Source: an uncultured Pseudomonadota bacterium | GTDB taxonomy: Bacteria > Pseudomonadota > Gammaproteobacteria > Ga0077536 | Length of the DNA: 60,563 nt | NCBI GenBank assembly: GCA_903825645.1 | Contig: CAIKBL010000043.1 | Coordinates: forward strand, 1-60,563 | Reading direction: 5' to 3' | Shown: positions 24,445 through 34,200 of the stretch, in pieces | How positions within the stretch are numbered: position 1 is the first letter of the stretch | Layout of the letters: every line of letters begins with the position of its first letter | Program-made: the position numbers and the translations under genes | The notes under the pieces: model-generated | The model's input: only the letters and a program-made list of their open reading frames with translations | The model's database searches: none | Told to the model about the DNA's origin: nothing

Positions 24445-25659
24445 ATGCTCGTTGCGTCCCCCACCCAGCCAGATCAATCAACCCGGCTGCAGACAGCCGT
24501 AACCACTTTGCTGCCGATTCTCGCCGCGCAGGCCGCCGCCGGGCGCGCGGCGCGCCGTCTGGCGCCTGAATCGACGCGCGCTATGCGCGAGGCGGGTTTG
24601 TTCCGGGTCTACAACCCCCGTCGCTTTGGGGGCTTTGAACAACCGATGGCCGTGGTGTTGCCGCTGATCGCACAGGTCGCCGAAGTCTGTCCTGCCAGCG
24701 CCTGGGTACTGGCCATTTACCAGATCCATAACTGGGTACTAGCCCTTTTCCCCGAGGCGGCCCAGCAGGAAATTTTCGCACAGAATCCAGACCCCCAGAT
24801 TTGCGCGTCGCTTAATCCTGGCAAGAACCAAGTGCGCAAGGTCGAGGGTGGCTATCTTATCGAGCAGGGGCGCTTCACTTTCTGCTCTGGCGCGGCTGGT
24901 CGCGAATGGGCTTTGCTTGGCGGACTTGTGTGCAATGCAGCAGATGAAATCATTGACGCGGGTTGCCTCCTCGTACCCGGCAGTGCCGTTGCGGAATTCG
25001 ATGATTGGCAGGTATCGGGATTGAAAGCCACCGGCAGTATCAGCCTCGTGGCCACACAGTTATTTGTCCCGGCCCACCGATTTTTATCTTACGCTGACGC
25101 CACACAGTATCGAACTTCGGGTGGGCGCACGAACCCCGGGTCGCTCTATCGGGCCGCTTTTGTGCCCATGCTCGTCCTTAATTTAGCGGGGCCGGCGCTC
25201 GGGGCGGCCGAGGCCGCGTGGCGCTATTTTGTGACTAATCTGAACACCCCCGGCGCCCGAGCCAGCAGCTACCCGCTACCCGGACTCGCGCGACGTGAGG
25301 CGCCGGCCGCACACGAGACAATCGCCAACGCCCGCCTGAAAATCGATACGGCCCGGCTATTGCTGGGTCAGGCAGCGCAAACTATCTACGCCCAGTCACA
25401 AGCCGGTGTGCACATGACACCGGTGGATTCCGCCAAGGTCAATCTCGAGACAAGCCATGCGGTGCGGGAATGTCTGGCCGCCGTCCAGGCCCTTTTTCTT
25501 CAGGCTGGCGGCGCCGTTCTGCACCCCGACCATCCCCTGCAACTCGCGTACCAGGACGTCACTGCGATTAATTGCCATGGGTTTCTGGCCCACGAGGCTA
25601 ACGTCACGCTGTACGGCTCGCTACTCACGGGCCACGATCATCCGAGTGCTTTCCTGTAA
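24445..25659 (+). CDS. group D flavin monooxygenase, acyl-CoA dehydrogenase fold
   Basis: A 404-residue protein with the acyl-CoA dehydrogenase fold but the pattern of two-component flavin-dependent hydroxylases (HpaH/HsaA type). Features are RAMREAGLFRVYNPRRFGGFE, VCPASAWVLAIYQIHNW, FTFCSGAAGREWALLGG, and WQVSGLKATGSISLV. The acidic base of true acyl-CoA dehydrogenases is not evident. Such enzymes use reduced flavin from a separate reductase to hydroxylate phenolic compounds; no reductase gene is adjacent. ATG 24445 is preferred over an upstream GTG at 24409. Divergent from the intradiol dioxygenase, it could supply that enzyme's di- or trihydroxylated substrate; this is inference. Confidence 0.8.
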   Translation: MLVASPTQPDQSTRLQTAVTTLLPILAAQAAAGRAARRLAPESTRAMREAGLFRVYNPRRFGGFEQPMAVVLPLIAQVAEVCPASAWVLAIYQIHNWVLALFPEAAQQEIFAQNPDPQICASLNPGKNQVRKVEGGYLIEQGRFTFCSGAAGREWALLGGLVCNAADEIIDAGCLLVPGSAVAEFDDWQVSGLKATGSISLVATQLFVPAHRFLSYADATQYRTSGGRTNPGSLYRAAFVPMLVLNLAGPALGAAEAAWRYFVTNLNTPGARASSYPLPGLARREAPAAHETIANARLKIDTARLLLGQAAQTIYAQSQAGVHMTPVDSAKVNLETSHAVRECLAAVQALFLQAGGAVLHPDHPLQLAYQDVTAINCHGFLAHEANVTLYGSLLTGHDHPSAFL

Positions 25660-25725
25660 ACCCAGATATTCCAGAAAACTCACAGCAAGCCGCTGTAGTG
25701 AGAGGTCTTGGGGAAGGACGGATTG

Positions 25726-26169
25726 ATGGAAAAGCGAATCGGATTAGGCTTGATGTTGCTGTGCGTGGGCGTGTCGGCCCTTGGTGATTCGCCGTGGCCC
25801 ACCTCCCTGCAGTGGGGTGCCGAAGCAGAACAATTCGCGCGTAATCGCATAGACGATGCCCGTATTCTGGTTTTCGGGCCCAGCCTGCCCGCCATCACGT
25901 CACCTGTCCCCAAAAATGCGAGCTGTGATGCGCTGTATGAGGCGCGCGTGCGCCTCTTGAAGGCTCAGGACAACTACAATCCAACGTTTGGGTCAGATCC
26001 CCGCAATGAAGCCGCTGCGATTGCCAGCACGATGGCTTCCGGCACCCTAGCGTTCTTGGCCTTCAGTGCGGCCCGGTCCTATACCGAGGCTGGGCACGAC
26101 CAAGAAACTGAAGCACGGATAGATGCCCTACGCTCCGCTTCCGCCCAACAACTCTGCTACGTCCGCTAG
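25726..26169 (+). CDS. small secreted protein of unknown function
   Basis: A 147-residue protein with a signal peptide (hydrophobic LGLMLLCVGVSALG, cleavage about residue 20). Two Cys remain in the mature part, one in NASCDALYEAR and one four residues from the C-terminus (QLCYVR), which could form a disulfide. A mildly hydrophobic stretch, AAAIASTMASGTLAFLAFSAA, lies near residues 98-118. I do not recognise the family. The ATG at 25726 is supported by GGAAGGA. It lies between the flavin monooxygenase and the aminotransferase on the same strand. Confidence 0.65.
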   Translation: MEKRIGLGLMLLCVGVSALGDSPWPTSLQWGAEAEQFARNRIDDARILVFGPSLPAITSPVPKNASCDALYEARVRLLKAQDNYNPTFGSDPRNEAAAIASTMASGTLAFLAFSAARSYTEAGHDQETEARIDALRSASAQQLCYVR

Positions 26170-26249
26170 GCGATACTCAAGCCCTGATTTTCATTTGGGG
26201 CGCGCCCCGATATGATGCGCGCCTTCGTTCCCTGCGGTAGTCACCCACC

Positions 26250-27440
26250 ATGTTCGAAACCCTCAAAACACTTCAGCCCGATCCGATCCTTGGCTTGATG
26301 GCCGCTTTCCGCCAAGACAGCGCGCCGTTGAAAGTGGACCTCGGCGTCGGCGTCTATAAGGATGAGGCGGGACATACACCCATCATGGCGGTAGTCCGAG
26401 AGGCCGACGCACTGCACCGAAACGAGGAGACGAGCAAAACTTACGTCGGGCCACCCGGCGATCCGATGTTCAATCAGCAAATTCAGGCGCTGATCCTCGG
26501 CAGCGACTGCGCGGCTATCGCCGAGAATCGGGTTCGAACAGTCCAGGCTCCCGGCGGCTGCGGCGCGCTAAGGGTCGCGGCGGAGCTCATCAACCGAGCG
26601 CGGCCCGGGGCGGCGATCTGGGTCAGCGATCCGACGTGGGCGAACCATGTCCCACTTCTCGGTGATGCGGGTCTTGAAATTAAAGTCTACCCGTACTACG
26701 ACGCGGCCCAACAAGGCCTCAAGTTCGAGGCCATGTGCGCGGCATTAAACCAGATTGGAGCTGGAGATCTCGTGTTGCTGCATGGATGCTGCCACAATCC
26801 CTGTGGTGTCGATCTCGCCCCCGCGCAATGGGATGCCGTCGCCGGTATTGCGCAGGCGAGGGGCTTCACGCCGTTTGTCGATCTCGCCTATCTCGGACTC
26901 GGACTCGGGTTAGCCGAAGATGCTTATGGCGTGCGAAAACTGGCGGCGACGGTGCCGGAACTCATCGTGGCCAGTTCCTGTTCAAAGAATTTCGGCCTGT
27001 ACCGGGAACGCGTGGGTGCACTGTCCGTCATTTCTCCCTCCGTTGCCGAGGCGGACATCGTCTATGGACAGGTCCAGAATGTCGCCCGCGGCATTTACTC
27101 AATGCCGCCCAACTACGGGGCAGCACTGGTCGGCCGCATACTCGCTGAGCCGACCTTGCGGAGCGCATGGAACGTCGAATTGACAGAAATGCGCGATCGC
27201 ATCAATGCACTACGAAGTCAGCTTGCCGCAAAATTCAGCGCGCGTCTCCACAACGCGCGCTTTGACTTCATCCCGGCGCAACGCGGCATGTTCTCGTTCC
27301 TGGGCCTCAGCAAGGAGCAGGTCCAGCGTCTCAAAGTGGAGTACAGCATCTACATGGTTGATTCAAGTCGAATAAACGTCGCCGGCATCAATCAGAAAAA
27401 TATTGATTACTTCTGCGATGCCGTTTGCGCGGTGCTGTGA
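26250..27440 (+). CDS. tyrB: aromatic-amino-acid/aspartate aminotransferase (TyrB/AspC class)
   Basis: A 396-residue class I aminotransferase. The PLP lysine is Lys246 in SCSKNFGLYRERVG, Asp211 (FVDLAYLG) contacts the pyridine nitrogen, and Asn183 lies in HNPCGVDL, where Cys replaces the usual Thr. The N-terminus MFETLKTLQPDPILGL is typical of the TyrB/AspC group. It exchanges amino groups between aromatic amino acids or aspartate and 2-oxoglutarate. A strong hairpin follows at 27451-27474. It is probably a general amino acid gene rather than part of a catabolic unit. Which substrate it prefers cannot be read from sequence. Confidence 0.9.
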   Translation: MFETLKTLQPDPILGLMAAFRQDSAPLKVDLGVGVYKDEAGHTPIMAVVREADALHRNEETSKTYVGPPGDPMFNQQIQALILGSDCAAIAENRVRTVQAPGGCGALRVAAELINRARPGAAIWVSDPTWANHVPLLGDAGLEIKVYPYYDAAQQGLKFEAMCAALNQIGAGDLVLLHGCCHNPCGVDLAPAQWDAVAGIAQARGFTPFVDLAYLGLGLGLAEDAYGVRKLAATVPELIVASSCSKNFGLYRERVGALSVISPSVAEADIVYGQVQNVARGIYSMPPNYGAALVGRILAEPTLRSAWNVELTEMRDRINALRSQLAAKFSARLHNARFDFIPAQRGMFSFLGLSKEQVQRLKVEYSIYMVDSSRINVAGINQKNIDYFCDAVCAVL

Positions 27441-27450
27441 ATTGTCTTCC

Positions 27451-27474
27451 GTGGCAGGTGACACCGCCTGCCAC
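27451..27474 (+). terminator. hairpin after the aminotransferase gene
   Basis: GTGGCAGG and CCTGCCAC form a perfect 8-bp stem with an 8-base loop, starting ten bases after the aminotransferase stop. No T-run follows, so it may act as a 3'-end stabiliser or a Rho-assisted terminator. Confidence 0.45.
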
Positions 27475-27531
27475 CTAGCACTTCCGGTGAACCGGTAGCG
27501 CCGCGCCGGTCTATGTGCCAGGTAAATCCGC

Positions 27532-28422
27532 GTGCAACAAACCTGGCTCATTCTCCCTGATTTTCTGCTGATTCTGCTCGGCGGGCTGCTGAGACGGTGG
27601 AGTCCATTCAGTGCGGAATTTTGGCAGGGACTCGAAAAACTCGTTTATTTCGTGCTATTTCCTGCCTTGCTATTCGTCGCGGTAATCCGCGTGCCTTTCG
27701 TGCGACAAGACCTCCCTTTTGTGGTGGTGGGGATCTCGATTACACTCTGTGGTGCGGCACTTGGCTATCTAGGACGACCGCTGCTGAACGTCAATGAGCC
27801 CACTTTTGCCTCCGGCGTCCAATGCGCATTTCGTTTCAACTCCTTTCTCGCACTCGGACCCGCCGCAATCCTCGGCGGCGAGGCCGGTACCGCGCTCATC
27901 AGTTTGTTGATAGGCGCTTCTGTCCCGGTCTGCAACCTGATCTCCGTTTGGGGACTTGCACGCACGCAAAAACTCAGAGTTTTAGGCGAGCTCAGCCGTA
28001 ACCCGCTGATCCTGGCGACGCTAATCGGGTTTCTGTGCAATGCGGCCGGGCTGAGGCTGATAGGGCCGCTCACCCAGACGCTCACGCGCCTAGGGCAGGC
28101 CTCCGTACCCCTCGGTCTCATCGCCGTAGGGGCCGGGTTACGCTTGGGCGCTGCGCGAGACGCACCCTGGCTTGCGATCTGGATGATCGCCGTCAAGCTC
28201 TTCGCGCTTCCGACGCTCGCTTGCCTGTTCGCCGACCAGGCACACCTCACGTCATTACAAACACAGATGATGGTGTTGTTCGCCGCCCTACCGAGCGCTT
28301 CATCCTCCTATATCCTCGCGACGCGCATGGGGGGCAATGGCCCACTCGTCGCCTTCATCGTGTCCGCCGCTACGGTAGGGGCTATCTTCACGCTACCCCT
28401 TTGGTTAAGCGTTGTCCTGTAG
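27532..28422 (+). CDS. AEC-family (auxin efflux carrier-like) transporter
   Basis: A 296-residue membrane protein with about ten hydrophobic segments, beginning ILPDFLLILLGGLLRRW, the typical first helix of the family. The central CAFRFNSFLALG and the C-terminal LPSASSSYILATRMGGN correspond to the conserved half-repeats. Relatives move malonate, malate or other organic acids; no substrate is evident here. The start is GTG at 27532 after AGGT. The gene ends 38 bp before the convergent yciI remnant. Confidence 0.85.
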   Translation: MQQTWLILPDFLLILLGGLLRRWSPFSAEFWQGLEKLVYFVLFPALLFVAVIRVPFVRQDLPFVVVGISITLCGAALGYLGRPLLNVNEPTFASGVQCAFRFNSFLALGPAAILGGEAGTALISLLIGASVPVCNLISVWGLARTQKLRVLGELSRNPLILATLIGFLCNAAGLRLIGPLTQTLTRLGQASVPLGLIAVGAGLRLGAARDAPWLAIWMIAVKLFALPTLACLFADQAHLTSLQTQMMVLFAALPSASSSYILATRMGGNGPLVAFIVSAATVGAIFTLPLWLSVVL

Positions 28423-28460
28423 GACGAGTGGATCGATCGTCCATCGAGTCGGGTGAGCCT

Positions 28461-28753
28461 TTAAACCAGCCTTTTAGAATCGAAATAGGTTTTCCGCCGA
28501 CGCGTGATTTCGACCGAAGAAAACAATCCAGCTTGGTAGACAGGATCATTGTGGATGAACGCTTCCGCCTCGCTACGCTCGTCACAATTAACGAGCACGA
28601 GGCCACCACCGCTCCCGTCATCATCCAATAACGCACCTGCTGCGAGAATTGTAGACGCCTGCGTATCCAAATAGTCGAAGTGTATATGGGACGCAGCTCC
28701 TGTCGCCGTGTGAGCGGATCAGGCTTGTCGGCGGTCTGGATCGTGTACGGCAT
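28461..28753 (-). pseudogene. YciI-family protein, frameshifted
   Basis: Two frames together spell one YciI-like protein of about 97 residues. The first frame gives MPYTIQTADKPDPLTRRQEL, then RPI. A shift near 28682-28686, at an ATATA run, is needed to continue HFDYLDTQASTILAAGALL, DDDGSGGGLVLVNC, EAEAFIHNDPVYQAGLF and RRRKTYFDSKRLV to the stop at 28461. An extra TA dinucleotide explains the shift exactly. Function of YciI proteins is poorly defined; many are small dimeric enzymes with a His/Asp site. It could be genuine decay or a sequencing/assembly error. Confidence 0.75.
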
Positions 28754-28773
28754 TTTGGCTCCTGATTCTTTCG

Positions 28774-29610
28774 TTATGTTGAAGGACCACCCCGTACATA
28801 GTTGGGAACAAAAACCCTCACCTCAGTGATCCGGAAATCGCCAATTAATCGCTGGCCTATCGGCGAGGTCATGAAATCGACAAACTTCAATGCGAGCGCC
28901 TGCTTGACGTACGGGTGACGCGCGGGATTGACCCGGATCAGGCTATATTGGTTAAAAAGTCGAGAGTCGCCTTCGACGAGCAGGATGAGGTGCTGTCGGT
29001 TATGAAAAGATAGCCAGGTCGCGCGATCAGCGAGCAGGTAGCAATCAAGCCCCGCCGCAACATTAAGTGTCGCACCCATGCCCGCGCCGGTTTCCCGGTA
29101 CCAGGTCCCTGAAGCTGCGTGCACATCCACGCCTGCATCGTGCCACAGTCGAAGCTCTGCACGATGCGTCCCACTGTCATCGGCGCGGGAAGCAAAACAG
29201 GTCTTATGCGCGCCGATCGCGCTGAAAGCGACAGCAGCGTCGCGTCCGCCGCGAACCCCAGCCGGATCAGTGCGGGGCCCAACCAAGACGAAATCGTTAT
29301 ACATGACTTCGCGGCGATCAACGCCGAATCCTGCTTGCATGAACGCCAACTCCCCGATCCGATCGTGCACCAAAAGGACATCAGCATCACCGCGCTCACC
29401 CAGCTTTAAGGCCTGGCCTGTTCCGACGGCAACGACCCGAACCTCAACGCCCAGCCACGCTTTCACCAACGGCAGAAAATAGTCAAAGAAACCAGACGCC
29501 TGTGTCGAGGTCGTCGACGCAAGGGTGATAAAGTCAGTTGCGGCACGCGCACTTTCGGCCTGCAGTAGACCTATCAGCAGAAGCGCACAAACATTCAGTA
29601 TCTCGCGCAC
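28774..29610 (-). CDS. tupA: tungstate ABC transporter, substrate-binding protein (TupA)
   Basis: A 278-residue periplasmic protein with a signal peptide (cleavage after ARA near residue 23). The oxyanion-binding motif TLASTTSTQASGFFDYFLP is diagnostic of TupA-like proteins, and ASRADDSGTHRAE supplies the second ligand loop. It captures tungstate, or possibly molybdate, for the TupBC importer. The start is GTG 29610 with AAAGGAT six bases upstream. It is the last gene of tupB-tupC-tupA, a rearrangement from the more usual order with tupA first. Confidence 0.9.
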   Translation of the reverse strand: MREILNVCALLLIGLLQAESARAATDFITLASTTSTQASGFFDYFLPLVKAWLGVEVRVVAVGTGQALKLGERGDADVLLVHDRIGELAFMQAGFGVDRREVMYNDFVLVGPRTDPAGVRGGRDAAVAFSAIGAHKTCFASRADDSGTHRAELRLWHDAGVDVHAASGTWYRETGAGMGATLNVAAGLDCYLLADRATWLSFHNRQHLILLVEGDSRLFNQYSLIRVNPARHPYVKQALALKFVDFMTSPIGQRLIGDFRITEVRVFVPNYVRGGPST

Positions 29611-29664
29611 CGGGGATCCTTTCGGGTTAAAAAAAAGACTGGCGACACGGCATGCCCGCCGCCG

Positions 29665-30396
29665 CTACCAAGGTAACTCGCCGCGCAGGAACGCCCGCGC
29701 CGCCGGGTCCGCTGGCCCATCAAAAAAGGCCTGAGCGGAGGTTTGCTCGAGAAGACGCCCGCGATGAAGAAACAGAATTTCGCCGGCCAAACGTTTGGCT
29801 TGCCCCAAGTCATTCGTTGCCAGCAATACCTTAGTACCTCCTCGCGCGATCTCGCTGATCAGATCCTCGATCGCATGCGTGGCAGTCGGGTCCAGGTTCG
29901 CCGTAGGTTCGTCGAGAAAAAGGATTTCGGGCTCAATCGACCACGCGCGGGCAATCGCGAGCCGTTGCTGCTCCCCCGCAGAGAGCGTACGCGCCGCACG
30001 CCTAGCCAGCGCCCCCAGTCCCGTCTGCGTCAACACCGCAGCGACCCGTGTAGCCCGGTGGGCCCGCGACATGCCCCGTAGTATCAGCGGATAGGCAATG
30101 TTGGCCACTACACTCCGCCGCAACATCACGGGCCGCTGAAACACCATCGCCTGTCGGTTGGGTGCCAGCGTCCCCGGTGACTGCCAGAAAATCCGCCCGT
30201 TCGAGGGCGCGAGAATGCCATGGCATAACTTAAGCAGCAAAGTCTTACCGGCACCATTGGGTCCGAGCAACACCGTAAGCGGTCCGGCGACCAACTTGAA
30301 ATCGAGATCGTTGAGACGCTTCGTCGAGCCTATCTGTAGGCTCACCGCCTGAAAGACGAGCGGCAACGCCGGCTGTCCCTTCGGGTCAATTGTCAT
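29665..30396 (-). CDS. tupC: tungstate ABC transporter, ATP-binding protein (TupC)
   Basis: A 243-residue ABC ATPase: Walker A GPNGAGKTLLL, signature LSAGEQQRLAIAR, Walker B EILFLDEPTANLD and a switch His-equivalent region VLLATNDLGQAKR, where Asn replaces the usual His. ATG 30396 is preferred to TTG 30399. It overlaps the permease gene by 11 bases. It powers tungstate import from the cytoplasmic face. Confidence 0.9.
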   Translation of the reverse strand: MTIDPKGQPALPLVFQAVSLQIGSTKRLNDLDFKLVAGPLTVLLGPNGAGKTLLLKLCHGILAPSNGRIFWQSPGTLAPNRQAMVFQRPVMLRRSVVANIAYPLILRGMSRAHRATRVAAVLTQTGLGALARRAARTLSAGEQQRLAIARAWSIEPEILFLDEPTANLDPTATHAIEDLISEIARGGTKVLLATNDLGQAKRLAGEILFLHRGRLLEQTSAQAFFDGPADPAARAFLRGELPW

Positions 30397-31114
30397 CAAC
30401 GCTCTGCTTGCCGGATTCTTGCATCAGGAATACTGCGCCATTCACCACCAGCGCAAGGACGATCAGAATCAGGCCCAGGGCGAGGGCAAGGGCGAGGTTT
30501 CCCTTGGACGTTTCAAGCGCGATGGTTGTCGTCATGACACGAGTAACATGCGCAATGTTCCCCCCGACGATCAGCACCGCCCCCACTTCGGCCATCGCCC
30601 GACCAAAGCCCGCCATGAGCACGGTGAGTAACCGGAAACGTCCTTCCCACAACAACGTCCCAAGCGCCTGCCAGCCACTCGCCCCCAACGACTGCAGCGA
30701 CTCACGATATTCCTCCCACAAATTTGCCAGGATCTGCCTGCTCAAAGCCGCGACAATGGGCAGAACGATGAGCGTCTGCGCCAGCACCATGGCAGTGGGT
30801 GAAAATAAAAGTCCGAGAAAGCCAAACGGCCCGGCCCGCGAAAGCAGCAGGTACAGCAGCAGACCCACCACCACGGGGGGTAGGCCCATCGCGGCGTTCA
30901 GGACGACCAAGAGTATTTGCCGCCCCGGAAACGGCTGCAGTGCGAGACAAGCCCCCAACGGCAATCCCACGAGACCAGCACAAAACACCGCGCTCAGACT
31001 GACTTGCAGCGATCGCGCGACGATCTCCACGAGCACCGGATCTCCGGATCTGATTAACGCCCACGCGGTATCGATTGCCTCCGAGAATTCGTTCACCGCC
31101 CAATCCGCCAACAC
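30386..31114 (-). CDS. tupB: tungstate ABC transporter, permease (TupB)
   Basis: A 242-residue permease with five or six membrane helices and the inner-membrane coupling segment EEYRESLQSLGASGWQAL followed by the EAA-type AGFGRAMAEVGAVLIVGGN. The combination with TupA and TupC identifies the tungstate system. The start is GTG 31114 preceded by GGCGGTGAG. It heads the three-gene unit; the region upstream to the flavin dehydrogenase stop is 122 bp. Confidence 0.88.
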   Translation of the reverse strand: MLADWAVNEFSEAIDTAWALIRSGDPVLVEIVARSLQVSLSAVFCAGLVGLPLGACLALQPFPGRQILLVVLNAAMGLPPVVVGLLLYLLLSRAGPFGFLGLLFSPTAMVLAQTLIVLPIVAALSRQILANLWEEYRESLQSLGASGWQALGTLLWEGRFRLLTVLMAGFGRAMAEVGAVLIVGGNIAHVTRVMTTTIALETSKGNLALALALGLILIVLALVVNGAVFLMQESGKQSVDDN

Positions 31115-31236
31115 ATTGCGCTCACCGCCCTAAAAGCCCGGCAAATTTTTCGACGTTACAGGAATGTGCGAAGCGCACGATTTCTCGAGGCACTCGCGTT
31201 GCCTACCTCGTCGACACCGCAGCGTCGACTACGCCG

Positions 31237-34200
31237 CTACAGCAACACGCGCTCGATCCCACCCTGATTCGCTTTCGCGACATAATCGGGCATCCACTGC
31301 TCGCCCAGCACGTGCCGGGCAATTTCAACCACAATGTAGCCAGCAGTCGTCCCCGCATCATTGTCAAACCGCGACAAACCCTGCAGGCAGGAAGGACAGG
31401 ACGTCAGCACCTTGACGTCACCCTTGAAACCATCGGCGCGTTGTATCGCAACCCCGCTCATCATTTCCTCCTGCTTGCGAAAGCGGACCTGGGTAGAGAT
31501 ATCCGGTCGCGTCACCGCGAGCGTACCGGACTCTCCGCAGCAACGTTCATTCAGCCCGACCGAGGTCCCCATCAACGCATTAACCACCTTCATCGGCTCC
31601 TGAGTTCGGATGGGCGAGTGGCAGGGATCATGGTAGAGATAGCGCGTCCCGGTGATGCCCTCCAGTTTGACCCCTTTTTCGAGAAGGTACTCGTGGATAT
31701 CGAGTAAGCGACAACCCGGAAAGATTTTATCGAATTCGTAGCCCTCGAGCTGATCAAGACAGGTCCCGCAGGAAACAATCACGGTTTTGATGTCCAAATA
31801 GTTCAGCGTGTTCGCGACACGGTGAAACAATACTCGGTTATTCGTGATGATGGCCTGTCCCTGATCTGCCTGCCCGGCTGAGGTCTGCGGATAGCCACAG
31901 CAGAGATATCCAGGAGGTAGAACGGTAATCGCACCGATCTCAAATAGCATCGCCTGCGTCGCGAGCCCGACCTGCCCGAACAGACGCTCCGAGCCGCAAC
32001 CTGGGAAGTAGAAAACCGCTTCCGAATCTTCGTTGACTTTGGCGGGGTTACGGATGACAGGAACAAGGTTCTTGTCCTCGATGTCGAGCAAGGCACGCGA
32101 AGTCCGTTTCGGCAGCCCGCCCGGCATCGGCTTATTGATGAAATGAATGACTTGGGCCTTTATCGCAGTCTTCCCGACCGTCGACGGCGGCGCACTAGTC
32201 TGTGCCTGGAGGAGACCAAGGGATTTTGCGATCCTATGTCCAAGACGCTGCAGGCGATAACCTACATCAACCATAAGAAGACGGGCGAGCTTGATAGTTG
32301 CCGGATCGCGCGCGGTCAGGAAAGCCATGGCGACCGCCGTACCTGGATTAAACTTCTTCTTCCCGTGTTTGCGCAGGAGGTTACGCATAGCCACAGAGAC
32401 ATCCCCGAAATCGATATCGACAGGGCAGGGGTTGACGCATTTATGACAGACGGTGCAATGATCGGCCACGTCACCGAATTCATCAAAATGCCGCAAGGAT
32501 ACCCCCCGGCGAGTCTGCTCCTCGTACAAAAAAGCCTCAATCAACAGTGATGTGGCCAGGATTTTATTACGGGGCGAATACAAAAGATTGGCGCGCGGCA
32601 CGTGTGTCGCACACACGGGCTTACACTTTCCACACCGCAAACAATCCTTGATAGAAGTGGAAATACCTCCGATGTCCGACTGATCGAGAATAAGGGACTC
32701 TGCTCCCAACAGATCGAACGAAGGGGTATACGCATTGGAGAGATCGCCCCCTGCAAGGAGCTTGCCACGATTGAAGCGCCCGTCCGGATCTACGCGCTGT
32801 TTATACTCGCGGAATGCCTCAATTTTGGCCGGCTCGAGAAATTCCAACTTCGTGATTCCGATGCCGTGTTCTCCGGAAATCACCCCCCCTAGAAATTGCG
32901 CAAGCGCCATAATTCGGGCCACCGCGCTATTCGCTTCATGCAACATCTCGTAATGGTCGGAATTGACCGGGATGTTGGTATGCACGTTACCGTCCCCGGC
33001 ATGCATGTGGAGAGCGACGAACACCCGTCCCCGCAGGATTTTCTTATGTACCCCATCCGCGCCCTCCAGAACCCGGCGGAAAGCCACCCCGTCGAAGATG
33101 CGCTCAAGCGCCGCCCGTACTTCGGTCTTCCACGAAACCCGACAACTGTGATCCTGTAGATCGCTAAAATAGGTGAGTTGCGGGTCAGACCCCGACGCTG
33201 ACGGTGTATCCAGGTTATCAAGCAAAAACTGCCACCGCGCCCGGGTCTGGACGAGCAACAATCGGGCCTGGTCCACGCGATCGCCAAGCAACTCCTGCGC
33301 GGGCACTCGGTCTTCGAACTGGACCAGCGGAAGCTCTGTGAGAAAATAGGCGTCTAGTGCTGTGAGCAAATCCAGTTTGTTGCGGATGGACAACTCGATA
33401 TTTATACGCTCGATACCGTCGGAATAGTCACCGAGTCGCTCGAGCGGTATGACGACATCTTCATTGATCTTAAAAGCATTGGTGTGGCGAGCGATTGCCG
33501 CGGTCCGTGATCGATCAAGCCAGAAAGTTTTGCGCGCTTCAGCCGAGACCGCGATAAAACCCTCACCACCACGGGCGTTCGCGATCCGCACCACTTCCGA
33601 TGCCGCACGCGCCACATCATCGTCTTCGGGTCCTGCAATGTCTGCGAATAAGACCATCTTCGGACGCCCCGCGCGGCGGGCCTTGGTCGCATAGCCCACG
33701 GCCTTCAGGTAACGCTCGTCGAGATGTTCGAGTCCGGCTAACGCTGCTCCGCTCGCACTATCGACGAAATTCCTGATCTCGACGATGGCGGGCACAGAAT
33801 CACGCACCTGCCCAAAAAATTCCAGACACACCGTACGAATAGCTTTGGGCATCCGATGCACGATGAAGCACGCCGAAGTAATGAGCCCGTCGCAACCTTC
33901 TTTCTGGATCCCGGGTAAACCACCTAGGGCCTTATCGGTAACGTCTTTTCCGAGTCCTACCTTGCGAAAAATGCCGCCCGGCAACGTCAATATTTCGGGT
34001 ATTCCCTCTGGGGTGACACCATCAAGCTGAAATTTCTGGACCGAGAACCGCGCGACGGCAACGTCGTGGATTTTGCCGAGATTATGGTCAAGACGGGTGA
34101 CTTCAATAAAATGCCCGCTCGGACCAACCATCCGCCACGAGGCGAGATTATCGATTGCGGTTCCCCACAAAACCGCTTTCTTACCGCCCGCATTCATTGC

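Noticed and set aside
26202-26213. GGGGCGCGCCCC palindrome before the aminotransferase
   Set aside because: A 12-base self-complementary GC run with no T-run; short enough to be chance in GC-rich DNA.
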